This document shows, piece after piece, positions 1 through 6,094 of a DNA stretch of 14,435 nucleotides. Where the stretch lies: positions 1 through 14,435 of the forward strand of contig JACPDV010000133.1 in the NCBI GenBank assembly GCA_016183835.1. Direction: 5' to 3'. The stretch comes from Armatimonadota bacterium. Its GTDB lineage: Bacteria; Armatimonadota; UBA10988. The position numbers and the translations under genes were made by a program. The first letter of the stretch is position 1. Every line of letters starts with the position of its first letter. The notes below the pieces were generated by a model that was not told the origin of the DNA, made no database searches, and worked only from the letters and a program-made list of their open reading frames with translations.

Positions 1-1
1 G

Positions 2-724
2 AAGGACGCCGCGCCGGACATTCGCCGGATGCTGACCGAGGAGGTGGCACCCGACCTGGCCGGCGGGCCGAACCTGTGGTGCCCGGTGACTCCGAACTAC
101 AACCACGAGCGCGCCGAGGCGCGGCGGAAGGCGGGCGAGCAGTTCTGGTGGTACGTCTGCACCGGGCCGAAGGCGCCGTACTGCACGCTGTTCATCGATC
201 ACCCGGCCACCGAGCTGCGGGTCTGGCTGTGGCAGACGTGGCAGCGCAAGATCGATGGCATCCTGGTCTGGCAGAGCAACTACTGGACCAGTGGCTCGGC
301 CTACCCCGACCCCGTGCACCCGCAGGATCCCTACGCGGACCCGATGGGCTGGGTCTCGGGCTACGACACGGCGGCGGGGACGCGCGCCGCGTGGGGCAAC
401 GGCGACGGGCGCTTCGTCTACCCGCCCGAGGCCGCCGCCGACGGCAACCCGGCTGCCCCGGTGCTCGACGGGCCGGTGGACAGCATCCGCTTCGAGATGC
501 TCCGCGACGGGATCGAGGACTACGAGTACCTCGTCATCTTGCGCGACCTGCTGCGCACCCGCGGCGGGCGGCTGGCGCCGGCACGGCAGAAGGCGAGCGA
601 GGCGCTGCTCGAGGTGCCCGCCGAGATCACGAAGGACATGACCACCTTCGCCCGCGATCCCGCCCCGCTGGAAGCGAGGCGGGACGCCGTCGCGAGGGCG
701 ATCGAGGAGCTGCTGCGCCTCTGA
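2..724 (+). CDS. DUF4091 domain protein, C-terminal part (5' end outside window)
   Basis: The frame is open from base 2, so the start lies upstream; about 240 C-terminal residues are present, ending at TGA 722-724. The C-terminal block VDSIRFEMLRDGIEDYEYL, preceded by WGNGDGRFVYPPE, matches what I know of the DUF4091 signature (typically WGxGDGRLxYPG followed by SIRLExLRDGIEDYEYL). The WYVCTGP and IDGILVWQSNYW blocks are also typical. DUF4091 proteins are large, often secreted, and sit next to glycoside-hydrolase-like domains; they are generally taken to bind or cleave carbohydrate, but no reaction is established. Catalytic residues cannot be judged from this fragment. It converges on the lipoprotein gene ending at 846, with an inverted repeat between them. 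Family assignment is firm; function is open. Confidence 0.85.
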   Translation, partial: KDAAPDIRRMLTEEVAPDLAGGPNLWCPVTPNYNHERAEARRKAGEQFWWYVCTGPKAPYCTLFIDHPATELRVWLWQTWQRKIDGILVWQSNYWTSGSAYPDPVHPQDPYADPMGWVSGYDTAAGTRAAWGNGDGRFVYPPEAAADGNPAAPVLDGPVDSIRFEMLRDGIEDYEYLVILRDLLRTRGGRLAPARQKASEALLEVPAEITKDMTTFARDPAPLEARRDAVARAIEELLRL

Positions 725-736
725 AGCTACTGGCCG

Positions 737-819
737 TAGGGGCGACCCTTGTGGTCGCCCGTCTCCCTGGTGAGGGCTACGCGCCTGCCCCGGACGGGCG
801 ACCACAAGGGTCGCCCCTA
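737..819. repeat. Perfect 27-bp inverted repeat between convergent genes
   Basis: Arms 737-763 and 793-819 are exact reverse complements (27 of 27), with a 29-nt spacer. The arm core is GGGCGACCCTTGTGGTCGCC, so transcripts from either side can fold into a very long hairpin. It starts 12 nt after the DUF4091 stop codon and ends 26 nt before the stop of the convergent lipoprotein gene. It could act as a bidirectional transcription end or RNA-stabilising structure, but no T-tract follows either arm, so it is not a classical intrinsic terminator. Its perfection suggests a mobile palindromic (REP- or MITE-like) unit; that is inference. Confidence 0.85.
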
Positions 820-845
820 AGGCGGACACGAACTCCGCGGGATGC

Positions 846-1880
846 TCAGTTGACGGTGAACGTGATCGGCGTCCCACGCTGGCTCACCCACGGCTGCCCG
901 GTTTTCGGCGAGCTCAGAATCGGCCAGTCGCTGACGCGCACCGACCGCCAGTTCCCGCCGTCAGGGTCGCTGGCGTGGAAGCTCTCTTCGGTGATCATCA
1001 GGACCACGTTGTACGTGCCACGCGGGAGCGACACGTTGAGCGGGTCGTCCGGCTCCTTCTCGTACCACAGCGAGACGACCGGTCCGAGCTCGTCGACCAG
1101 GTAGCCCCAACTGCTGGTGCGGACCACAGTGTAGTCGACCGGCGTGGTGTCCTGCCCGATGCCCTGCCCCGTCTTGCCGGTAATATGGTAGCAGTGGTCA
1201 CTGGCGATGGGGATGAAGTCGGCCACGCCGTCGCCGTCGGAGCCGGTGTTTCCGTTCTTGTCGGTGAAGAAGCCGCCGAAGTAGATGTACCCCGGCACCC
1301 AGCCGTTTTTGTAGTCCGCCGACCGGAGCACCGACGTGTCGTTGGTCGTGGTGAAGGCCGGGTCCTCGGTGCGGTAGTTCCACCAGCGTCCGGCCTGAAG
1401 CAGCGCCTTGTTCGAGCTCATGTCGGCGGTGCCGTCGCGCCACAGGCCGTTGGGGCTCGGGCTCGGCTTGGCTCGACCCGCCGCCTGTGTGCCCGTGCCC
1501 GGCTTGCCCATCAACTTCATCTGGTAGAAGAAGTTCGGCTTCAGGCCGGCGCCCTTGATCTCGCCGACGAAATAGGGCGCTCCCGGCTGCTGCGCGTACC
1601 GCAGCGTGATGACACCCAGGCTCGCCGAGTCGTTGAGCTTGAAGCCGTCGGCGTACACCCCGTCGCCGATGTCCTTCCAGCGTGGTCGCGATGACGCCCA
1701 CTGATCCTGGAACGCAACCAGGGTTAGATTCTCAACCCAGCCGGTCGCGGCGCGCACGCCCTCCGACGGCGTAACGTCCATCGAGCCCAGCACGGAGCCA
1801 CCGCAGCCCGCCATCAGCCACAACAGAGCGACTGCCCCGCACACCGCGAGACCCGTACCCAAACGCCTGTGATTGCCCAC
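846..1880 (-). CDS. Lipoprotein of unknown function
   Basis: This 344-residue protein starts at GTG 1880-1878, fixed by a strong AGGAGG 6 nt upstream. Residues 1-26 form a lipoprotein signal peptide: a basic HRR near the N terminus, a hydrophobic stretch, then the lipobox LMAGC with the lipidated Cys at 26. The mature part has no domain I recognise. It is rich in Gly, Asp and aromatics, with an Asn/Gly/Asp-rich stretch (DKNGNTGSDGDGVADF) that resembles a calcium-binding or dockerin-like turn and an Ala/Pro/Ser-poor, probably beta-rich C terminus. It is likely anchored to a membrane and faces the periplasm or exterior. It lies downstream of the dehydrogenase gene in the same direction with an 88-nt gap, so read-through is possible. 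Gene reality is well supported; function is unknown. Confidence 0.82.
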   Translation of the reverse strand: MGNHRRLGTGLAVCGAVALLWLMAGCGGSVLGSMDVTPSEGVRAATGWVENLTLVAFQDQWASSRPRWKDIGDGVYADGFKLNDSASLGVITLRYAQQPGAPYFVGEIKGAGLKPNFFYQMKLMGKPGTGTQAAGRAKPSPSPNGLWRDGTADMSSNKALLQAGRWWNYRTEDPAFTTTNDTSVLRSADYKNGWVPGYIYFGGFFTDKNGNTGSDGDGVADFIPIASDHCYHITGKTGQGIGQDTTPVDYTVVRTSSWGYLVDELGPVVSLWYEKEPDDPLNVSLPRGTYNVVLMITEESFHASDPDGGNWRSVRVSDWPILSSPKTGQPWVSQRGTPITFTVN

Positions 1881-1884
1881 AATG

Positions 1885-1892
1885 TCCCTCCT
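1885..1892 (-). promoter_or_regulatory. Ribosome binding site that fixes a GTG start
   Basis: On the minus strand the sequence reads AGGAGGGACATTGTG. The AGGAGG core is 6 nt from the GTG at 1880-1878. There is no in-frame ATG between it and the signal peptide, so GTG is the start of the lipoprotein gene. Confidence 0.8.
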
Positions 1893-1968
1893 GAGCAGGC
1901 CTGGTCCCCCATAGTGGACCGCCCCACCCGGTTCGCCGTTCGCCGCTGGCGGCCGGCCCCCTCCCCGG

Positions 1969-2979
1969 TCACGAAACTCGCAACAAGACCTTGCACGCCT
2001 CCCCCGGATGCTCGCTCGCGAAGGCCATCGCCGCCGGCGCGTCGGCCAGCGGATAGCGCTGCGTGATCATCGGCGAAGGGTCGATCACCCCGTTTGCCAG
2101 CAGCTCAATCACCCGCGGGAACAGGTCACGATTGAGCCGCGAGCCGCGCAGGTCCAGCTCTTTCTTCACCAGGTACTCGGTCACCGGCAGGCTGAGCGCC
2201 TCCGGCGAGATCAGCAGCGTCACCACCACCCCGGCCGCCGCCACGTGGTCGAGCGCCCGGCGGAGCACGTCCACCCGTCCGGTGGCCTCGATCACCACCG
2301 CCGCGCCCTCGCCGCCGGTCAGCTCCAGCACTCGCGCGCCCTCGTCCTCGGCATGCGGGTCGACGGCCGCCCCTGCGCCCAGCCGCAGCGCCAGCTCGCG
2401 CCGCGCCGGGATGGGATCGCTGCTCACCACCCACGCGCCGGCCGCCCGCGCCAGCAGGAGCGCTGCCAGCCCGATCGCTCCCGCGCCCTGCACCAGCACC
2501 GTGTCTCCGGCGGTCACGCCGCCGCGGAGCACCGCGTTCGCCCCGATGCTGAGCGGCTCCACCAGCGCGCCCAGCTCGAGCGAGACGCCCGCCGGGAGCA
2601 CGTGGAGCCGCTCGGTCGGGACCGCGATCTCGCCGCGGAACCCGCCGTCCACGTGTACCCCGAGCACGCGCATCGCCTCGCAGCAGTTGCTCCGCCCGAT
2701 GCGGCAGGGCCGGCAAGCGCCGCAGGTCAACCGTGGGTCGATCACCACGGGCGTGCCCGGCGGCAAGTCCGTGTCGCCACCGGCCACCGTGCCGGCCAGC
2801 TCGTGGCCGAGCACGCGCGGGAGGCTCAGAAGCGGGTTGCGCCCGTGGAACGAGTGCAGATCGGTGCCGCAGATACCGGCGGTGTGCAGCCGCACGAGCG
2901 CGTCGCCGGGCGCGGGCTCGACCGGCGGCAGGTCGACGATCTCGAGCCGGCCGGGCGCGGTGAGGCGCGCGCCGATCAT
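1969..2979 (-). CDS. Zinc-dependent alcohol/polyol dehydrogenase (MDR superfamily)
   Basis: This 336-residue medium-chain dehydrogenase has the GroES-like catalytic fold first and a Rossmann domain after about residue 160. Catalytic zinc ligands are Cys37 (in GICGTD), His59-Glu60 (in LGHE) and Glu141 (in LVEPLS). The structural zinc lobe has Cys86, 89, 92 and 99/100. The nucleotide loop is GAGAIG at 165-170, and Asp188 at the end of the second strand suggests NAD rather than NADP. The pattern resembles sorbitol/threonine/galactitol dehydrogenases, so it probably oxidises a sugar alcohol or hydroxyl compound; the exact substrate cannot be read. The open frame extends upstream to 3141, but the real start is ATG 2979, which overlaps the stop of the Gfo/Idh/MocA gene as ATGA. 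The two are therefore translationally coupled and likely work in one pathway. Confidence 0.9.
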   Translation of the reverse strand: MIGARLTAPGRLEIVDLPPVEPAPGDALVRLHTAGICGTDLHSFHGRNPLLSLPRVLGHELAGTVAGGDTDLPPGTPVVIDPRLTCGACRPCRIGRSNCCEAMRVLGVHVDGGFRGEIAVPTERLHVLPAGVSLELGALVEPLSIGANAVLRGGVTAGDTVLVQGAGAIGLAALLLARAAGAWVVSSDPIPARRELALRLGAGAAVDPHAEDEGARVLELTGGEGAAVVIEATGRVDVLRRALDHVAAAGVVVTLLISPEALSLPVTEYLVKKELDLRGSRLNRDLFPRVIELLANGVIDPSPMITQRYPLADAPAAMAFASEHPGEACKVLLRVS

Positions 2980-4037
2980 CGCCAGTCCCGCGAGTTCGGA
3001 ATGGCCACCGGCTCGCCCTGCAGCTCGGCGGAGAGATGCGCGCAGATGCCGGGGAGCGTCATGTCCAGCCCGAAGTCCACGTCGATCGGCGGCGGAGTGC
3101 CATCGGCGATGCTCCGCAGCCAGGCATCGAGCATGAACCACTCGGAGTCCCCGTGCCCGCCGAGCTTGGCTCCGGGCGGCGCGTCGCGCTGGAGCGGCGG
3201 CACCACGCCGGGCGCCGGGCCGATGGTCTCGGCGCGGTCTTCGAGGTAGCCGCGGTCGGGCGAGTCGCCGGTGCGGCCGGATTCGAGCATGCCCCGGGTG
3301 CCGTAGACGCAGTAGTAGTGGTGCCCCGGCTCGCGCTTCAGGCTGAAGCCGCAGAGCACCTTAAAGACGGCGCCGGAACTGGTGCGGAACAGCCCTACCT
3401 CCAGGTCGAGCGCGCCCACGTCGCTGCAGTGGGAGCCGGTGTGGAGGGCGGTGGCGCTGGTGCAGCGGTCGTGGGTCCAGGCCAGGAGCGGGCCGAGGCT
3501 GTGGGTGCAGTACTGGATGGGAGGCATGCCGGCGCGCCAGGTGGGCGAGCCGTCGGGGTTGCGCATCAGCGAGGCGCAGTCGTGCACATACTCGGCCTCA
3601 CCGTAGAAGATGGTGCCCAGGTGGCCGGCGTCGATGAACTGTTGCCAGGCCAGGGTGCGGTCGAAGTAGTTGACGTTCTCGGCGAACATGTAGCCGGCCT
3701 TGGCCCGGTGCGCGGCGCGGGCGAGGGCCTCGGCCTCGGCCAGGTCCCAGGCGGCGGGCACCTCGCTGAGCACGTGCAGCCCGGCCTCGAGCGCGGCGAC
3801 GGCCTGGGTGGCGTGGAACGGCGCGGGCGTGGCGATCACCACGGCGTCGAGCCCGGCGTCGAGCAGGTCGTCGAAGCTGGCCAGGCGCCGCGGCACGTCG
3901 TACTGCTCGCCGACGCGCTCGCGAGTGTCAGCGTTGAGGTCCGCCACGGCGGTCACCTCGGCGAGGGGATGGTGCTTCAGCACCGCCAGCGGCCCGCAGC
4001 CGCGGCGCAGGCCGGCCACTCCCACCTTGATCGCCAT
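2976..4037 (-). CDS. Gfo/Idh/MocA family NAD(P)-dependent oxidoreductase
   Basis: A 353-residue protein with an N-terminal Rossmann fold: VGVAGLRRGCG at 5-15, the strand end VADLN at 31-35, and VVIATPAPFHATQAVAALEA around 66-85. The C-terminal domain follows, with H179 in the CTHSLGPLL block at the usual catalytic-histidine position. Family members oxidise or reduce sugars, inositols and related compounds. The usual Glu-Lys-Pro motif reads Glu92-Val-Pro94, so the catalytic lysine is absent; a set of relatives also have EVP, and activity may differ. The ATG at 4037 is chosen because the Rossmann strand begins there; GGGAG lies about 7 nt upstream. Longer frames reaching 4511 overlap the HicB gene and are unlikely. 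It shares an ATGA overlap with the dehydrogenase downstream and has its own promoter at 4060-4088. Confidence 0.9.
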   Translation of the reverse strand: MAIKVGVAGLRRGCGPLAVLKHHPLAEVTAVADLNADTRERVGEQYDVPRRLASFDDLLDAGLDAVVIATPAPFHATQAVAALEAGLHVLSEVPAAWDLAEAEALARAAHRAKAGYMFAENVNYFDRTLAWQQFIDAGHLGTIFYGEAEYVHDCASLMRNPDGSPTWRAGMPPIQYCTHSLGPLLAWTHDRCTSATALHTGSHCSDVGALDLEVGLFRTSSGAVFKVLCGFSLKREPGHHYYCVYGTRGMLESGRTGDSPDRGYLEDRAETIGPAPGVVPPLQRDAPPGAKLGGHGDSEWFMLDAWLRSIADGTPPPIDVDFGLDMTLPGICAHLSAELQGEPVAIPNSRDWR

Positions 4038-4059
4038 GCCATCACTCCCGGACGGGGGA

Positions 4060-4088
4060 GGTATAGCCGGAGCCGGGCACGGCGTCAA
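4060..4088 (-). promoter_or_regulatory. Predicted sigma70-type promoter for the oxidoreductase pair
   Basis: On the minus strand, TTGACG (4088-4083) and TATACC (4065-4060) are separated by exactly 17 nt, and match the -35 and -10 consensus at 5/6 and 4/6. The predicted transcript would start near 4053, about 16 nt before the ATG at 4037. The -35 box contains the TGA stop codon of the upstream HicB gene. No operator is apparent. Confidence 0.5.
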
Positions 4089-4504
4089 GGTGCCGTATGG
4101 GTGGTGCCTGGTGCCTGGTGCTTGGTGCCACGCCGCGAGCGCACCTTCACCCCGAGGTCGGCGGCGAGGATGGCCGAGGCGGCGGCGTTGAGGCTGGTGC
4201 CCTCGGCGGCGGCGCGGTGGGCTAACGCCTGATGGAGCGATTTCGGGACCCGGAGATGCACGATGCCGGTGAAGGAGGAGAGCGGTTCCGGCACCGCGCG
4301 ACCTTCCTCTTCGAGGATCTCCAGGGTGTCGGCGATGATCTCGCTCAGCACTCGAAGGGCCTCCTCGGGGCTGTCGCCTATCCCGATGGTGTACGGGAAT
4401 TCCGCAGTGCGGGCGACAAATGGCTCGTCCGCATCCTCGCCGCAGACGACCGTGACGGCGTAGCGGCGGGCCTGGGCCAAGAAACGATCGTCGGCTTCTG
4501 CCAT
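4085..4504 (-). CDS. HicB-like antitoxin (orphan, no HicA seen)
   Basis: A 139-residue protein with two parts. Residues about 15-75 match the HicB partial-RNase-H-like fold (VTVVCGEDADEPFVARTAEF, then GIGDSPEEALRVLSEII). Residues about 78-115 match a ribbon-helix-helix DNA-binding domain (GIVHLRVPKSLHQALAHRAA, then EGTSLNAAASAIL). In known systems HicB neutralises the mRNA-cutting toxin HicA and represses its own operon. No HicA-like small basic protein lies on either side: upstream is 432 nt without a gene, downstream is the oxidoreductase. The start is ATG 4504, with GGAG 6 nt upstream; the longer frame from 4642 runs into a repeat. The last 20 or so residues are encoded by a heptamer tandem repeat and look unrelated to the fold. 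It may be a stand-alone regulator. Confidence 0.78.
   Translation of the reverse strand: MAEADDRFLAQARRYAVTVVCGEDADEPFVARTAEFPYTIGIGDSPEEALRVLSEIIADTLEILEEEGRAVPEPLSSFTGIVHLRVPKSLHQALAHRAAAEGTSLNAAASAILAADLGVKVRSRRGTKHQAPGTTHTAP
4104..4130. repeat. Short tandem heptamer repeat inside the hicB-like 3' end
   Basis: GTGCCTG at 4104-4110 and 4111-4117, GTGCTTG at 4118-4124 and GTGCCA at 4125-4130 give nearly four units. It encodes the low-complexity C-terminal tail of the HicB-like protein (KHQAPGTTHTAP). It is a likely slippage site. Confidence 0.75.
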
Positions 4505-4551
4505 GGTCCACTCCGGGTCCGAGCCGTCGGCGGAGGCCTGTTCAGGTCCTG

Positions 4552-4580
4552 AGTGTAATCGCCCGCGTTTACAAAGTCCA
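4552..4580 (-). promoter_or_regulatory. Possible promoter for the HicB-like gene
   Basis: On the minus strand TGGACT (4580-4575) and TACACT (4557-4552) are 17 nt apart, each 4/6 to consensus. This would start transcription about 40 nt before the ATG at 4504. The match is modest. Confidence 0.3.
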
Positions 4581-4627
4581 GCACCGGCGGCCTGCTGCCG
4601 TGGACGCGCCATCCCAAGTTGTAGGCC

Positions 4628-4833
4628 CCCCCTCCTTGCCAAGGAGGGGGCAGGGGGAGGTCCTGTCCGTTGATGGTCCGCCGGTCAGACTGAGCCGACC
4701 CGCCCACTTGGTTGCCAGGGATCCGCATGGGATTGCGGCGGATCCTCGCACGAGCTCGCCGCCACGCGACCACCACTGAACGTGTGCCGGCTGCACGGGA
4801 CCTCCCCCTGCCCCCTCCTTGGCAAGGAGGGGG
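4628..4833. repeat. Pair of 36-bp palindromic repeats in inverted orientation
   Basis: Arms 4628-4663 and 4798-4833 are exact reverse complements over 36 nt, with 134 nt between them. Each arm also contains its own 23-nt palindrome: CCCCCTCCTTG, a single C, then CAAGGAGGGGG (left copy 4628-4650). A tail follows, CAGGGGGAGGTCC in the left arm. Each arm can fold alone, or the two can pair together. Two inverted palindromic units around a short unique core resemble the layout of REP/BIME elements or a MITE. No transposase is present. I recall similar C-rich palindromes as dispersed intergenic repeats in several high-GC bacteria, but I cannot confirm copies elsewhere in this genome. Confidence 0.88.
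4719..4745. repeat. 8-bp stem hairpin inside the palindromic pair
   Basis: GGATCCGC at 4719-4726 pairs exactly with GCGGATCC at 4738-4745, leaving an 11-nt loop. It lies roughly at the centre of the unique core between the 36-bp arms, so the whole element has nested symmetry. No T-run follows. Confidence 0.55.
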
Positions 4834-4893
4834 TACTGGCAAGTAGAGAGCCGGCATGCCCCTGAACATGCGCTGAGTCAAGCATTGCCCCGG

Positions 4894-4922
4894 TTGACGG
4901 ATCGCGCGCGCGATGCTACCAT
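4894..4922 (+). promoter_or_regulatory. Predicted promoter of tRNA-Lys
   Basis: TTGACG at 4894-4899 and TACCAT at 4917-4922 are separated by 17 nt. The predicted start is near 4929, 7-8 nt before the mature tRNA 5' end at 4937. Confidence 0.5.
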
Positions 4923-4936
4923 CCGGCGCTGTCAGG

Positions 4937-5009
4937 GGGCCATTAGCTCAATCGGTAGAGCAGCGGACTCTTAATCCGTTGGTTTCAGGTTCGAGTCCTG
5001 AATGGCCCA
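4937..5009 (+). tRNA. tRNA-Lys (anticodon CTT)
   Basis: A full cloverleaf is visible. The acceptor stem GGGCCAT (4937-4943) pairs with ATGGCCC (5002-5008), with discriminator A at 5009. The D arm is GCTC/GAGC (4946-4949, 4958-4961). The anticodon stem 4963-4967/4975-4979 closes the loop CTCTTAA (4968-4974), giving anticodon CTT at 4970-4972, which reads the lysine codon AAG. The variable loop is 5 nt (4980-4984). The T stem TCAGG/CCTGA (4985-4989, 4997-5001) encloses TTCGAGT. The 3' CCA is not encoded (TGC follows the discriminator), so a CCA-adding enzyme is needed. The convergent glycosyltransferase gene ends 6 nt away, and no terminator is visible. Confidence 0.97.
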
Positions 5010-5015
5010 TGCCCC

Positions 5016-6002
5016 TCACGCCACGCAGACGTAGTCTTGCCCGTCCACCTTGCCCAGCCCGCTGAGGTGGGCCCGGATCAGCCCCCGCGCGCCTTTCACG
5101 CCCACCGCCACCAGGATCGGCTCGGGGCAGCCGTCCGTCAGCGCCTCGGGCGGCACCACCGGCGCGCCCCGGACGCGCCCGCCGATCTTCCGCGGGTCGA
5201 TGTCCACGTGGCGCACCACCCGGATTCCCACCTCGCCCAGCGCCCGCGACCAGACCTTCCCGCCCTCGCCCGCGCCCCACAGCGTCACCGCCGGCACGCC
5301 GTGCAGAAACGTCGCCTGGAGGTGGTGGAGCTTGCAGTCGCGGAAGGCACGGATCGTGTACGCCCCGCCGCCGCGGCTCAGCCGGCCCGGATGATCGCGC
5401 CACTCGAGCAGCACCTCGGGCAGCTTCGCGAACCGAGCCCCGTGCCGCCAGAGCCGCAGCCAGAGGTCGTAGTCCTCCGGCCAGCCCGCATCGCGATAGC
5501 CGCCCACCGCGCGCAGCAGCGTCGTGGGGAGCATCACCGAGGGGTGCGCCAGCGGCGACTCGACGAACAGGTCGGCCACGATCTGCTCGTGCGTCAAGAG
5601 GCTGTTGAGCCAGGCTTCGTAACGGGCAAAGCCCTCGCGGATGGACTCCTCGGGGAAGCAGTGCACGCCGCAGCCGAGCACGCCGTCGAAGGCGGCCGCG
5701 GCCTGCCGGGCGAGCCGCTCGGGGTGCATCCGGTCGTCGGCGTCGAACCGCGCCAGCCGTTCGCCTCGGCAGACGGCCAGCCCGGCGCTGAGCGCGGCCA
5801 CCAGCCCCTCGTGCGGCCGGCGGAGCATCCGGACCCGCTCATCTCGCGCGGCCGCCGCGGCCAGGATCCCGGCCGAGTCGTCGGTGGAGCCGTCGTCCAC
5901 CGCCACCAGCTCCCAGTCTGCATGGTGCTGCCGTGCGACGCTGTCGAGAGCCTCTGGCAGCGTCGGCGCGGCGTTGTACACGGGCATCAGGATGCTGACC
6001 AC
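5016..6002 (-). CDS. GT2 glycosyltransferase with C-terminal Rossmann-like domain
   Basis: A 328-residue protein. Residues 1-205 form a GT-A fold: VSILMPVYNAAPTLPEALDS at 2-21, DDGSTDDS at 36-43, the metal/nucleotide motif FDADD at 86-90, and PEDYDLWLRL around 175-184 with the likely catalytic Asp/Glu. Such enzymes transfer a sugar from an NDP-sugar to polysaccharide, lipid or protein acceptors. Residues about 238-328 start a second domain (VTLWGAGEGGKVW), a Gly-rich strand-loop-helix, then VDIDPRKIGG and PILVAVGVKGARGLI. It resembles the N-terminal Rossmann part of PglD-like proteins and the C-terminal part of some sugar methyltransferases. The start is taken as GTG 6002 because the first GT strand begins there; no clear Shine-Dalgarno precedes it. 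An ATG at 5987 would remove part of that strand. It is divergent from hisD. Confidence 0.85.
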   Translation of the reverse strand: MVSILMPVYNAAPTLPEALDSVARQHHADWELVAVDDGSTDDSAGILAAAAARDERVRMLRRPHEGLVAALSAGLAVCRGERLARFDADDRMHPERLARQAAAAFDGVLGCGVHCFPEESIREGFARYEAWLNSLLTHEQIVADLFVESPLAHPSVMLPTTLLRAVGGYRDAGWPEDYDLWLRLWRHGARFAKLPEVLLEWRDHPGRLSRGGGAYTIRAFRDCKLHHLQATFLHGVPAVTLWGAGEGGKVWSRALGEVGIRVVRHVDIDPRKIGGRVRGAPVVPPEALTDGCPEPILVAVGVKGARGLIRAHLSGLGKVDGQDYVCVA

Positions 6003-6047
6003 TCGGGCAATCTTGCACCGCGCCGCCGGGCCGGTCAACCCGCGGCG

Positions 6048-6076
6048 TTGCCAGCCCGTGCGGCCGGGCTTATGAT
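6048..6076 (+). promoter_or_regulatory. Predicted sigma70 promoter of hisD-hisB
   Basis: TTGCCA (6048-6053) and TATGAT (6071-6076) are 5/6 matches to the -35 and -10 boxes with an ideal 17-nt spacer. Transcription would begin near 6083, leaving only about 12 nt before the hisD ATG, just enough for the GGAG at 6085-6088. That leaves no room for a his leader peptide or attenuator. Confidence 0.6.
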
Positions 6077-6094
6077 GGGCGGCCGGAGTCCGCC

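Larger units (their letters stand above)
4505..4936. other. 432-nt gene-free region with repeats and two promoters
   Basis: No protein-coding frame here has codon structure, a ribosome binding site or a recognisable product; the open frames present are read-throughs of the palindromic repeat. It holds a possible promoter for the HicB-like gene (4552-4580, minus), the 36-bp inverted repeat (4628-4833), a small hairpin (4719-4745) and the promoter of the tRNA-Lys (4894-4922). A search for a HicA toxin in either strand by eye found nothing. Confidence 0.7.

Noticed and set aside
1881..1968. Terminator or separate promoter between the dehydrogenase and lipoprotein genes
   Set aside because: Only short GC stems are possible and no T-run follows; the TATGGG near the lipoprotein start has no paired -35, so I did not list it.
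2980..3141. N-terminal extension of the zinc dehydrogenase to 3141
   Set aside because: The added 54 residues overlap the end of the Gfo/Idh/MocA gene and lack family similarity; the ATGA overlap at 2976-2979 is a much better start.
4104..4130. Heptamer repeat as a CRISPR or regulatory iteron
   Set aside because: Units are directly adjacent with no spacers, only about four copies, and they lie inside a coding 3' end.
4378..4885. Three overlapping minus-strand frames upstream of the HicB-like gene, considered as a HicA toxin or other small protein
   Set aside because: They run through the 36-bp palindromic arms in several frames (for example PPLPPWQGG-like reads), have no ribosome site and none has HicA features (GSH-containing double-stranded RNA-binding-like motif).
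5010..5015. Intrinsic terminator after tRNA-Lys
   Set aside because: Only 6 nt separate the tRNA from the convergent gene; no hairpin with a T-run is present there.
4948..5403. Minus-strand 151-residue open frame across tRNA-Lys and the glycosyltransferase end
   Set aside because: It overlaps the tRNA and is antisense/off-frame to the glycosyltransferase, with Arg/Gly/Ala-rich composition typical of GC-rich shadow frames.
6003..6094. His leader peptide or attenuator upstream of hisD
   Set aside because: The best promoter puts the transcript start about 12 nt before the ATG; there is no run of His codons and no alternative hairpins.
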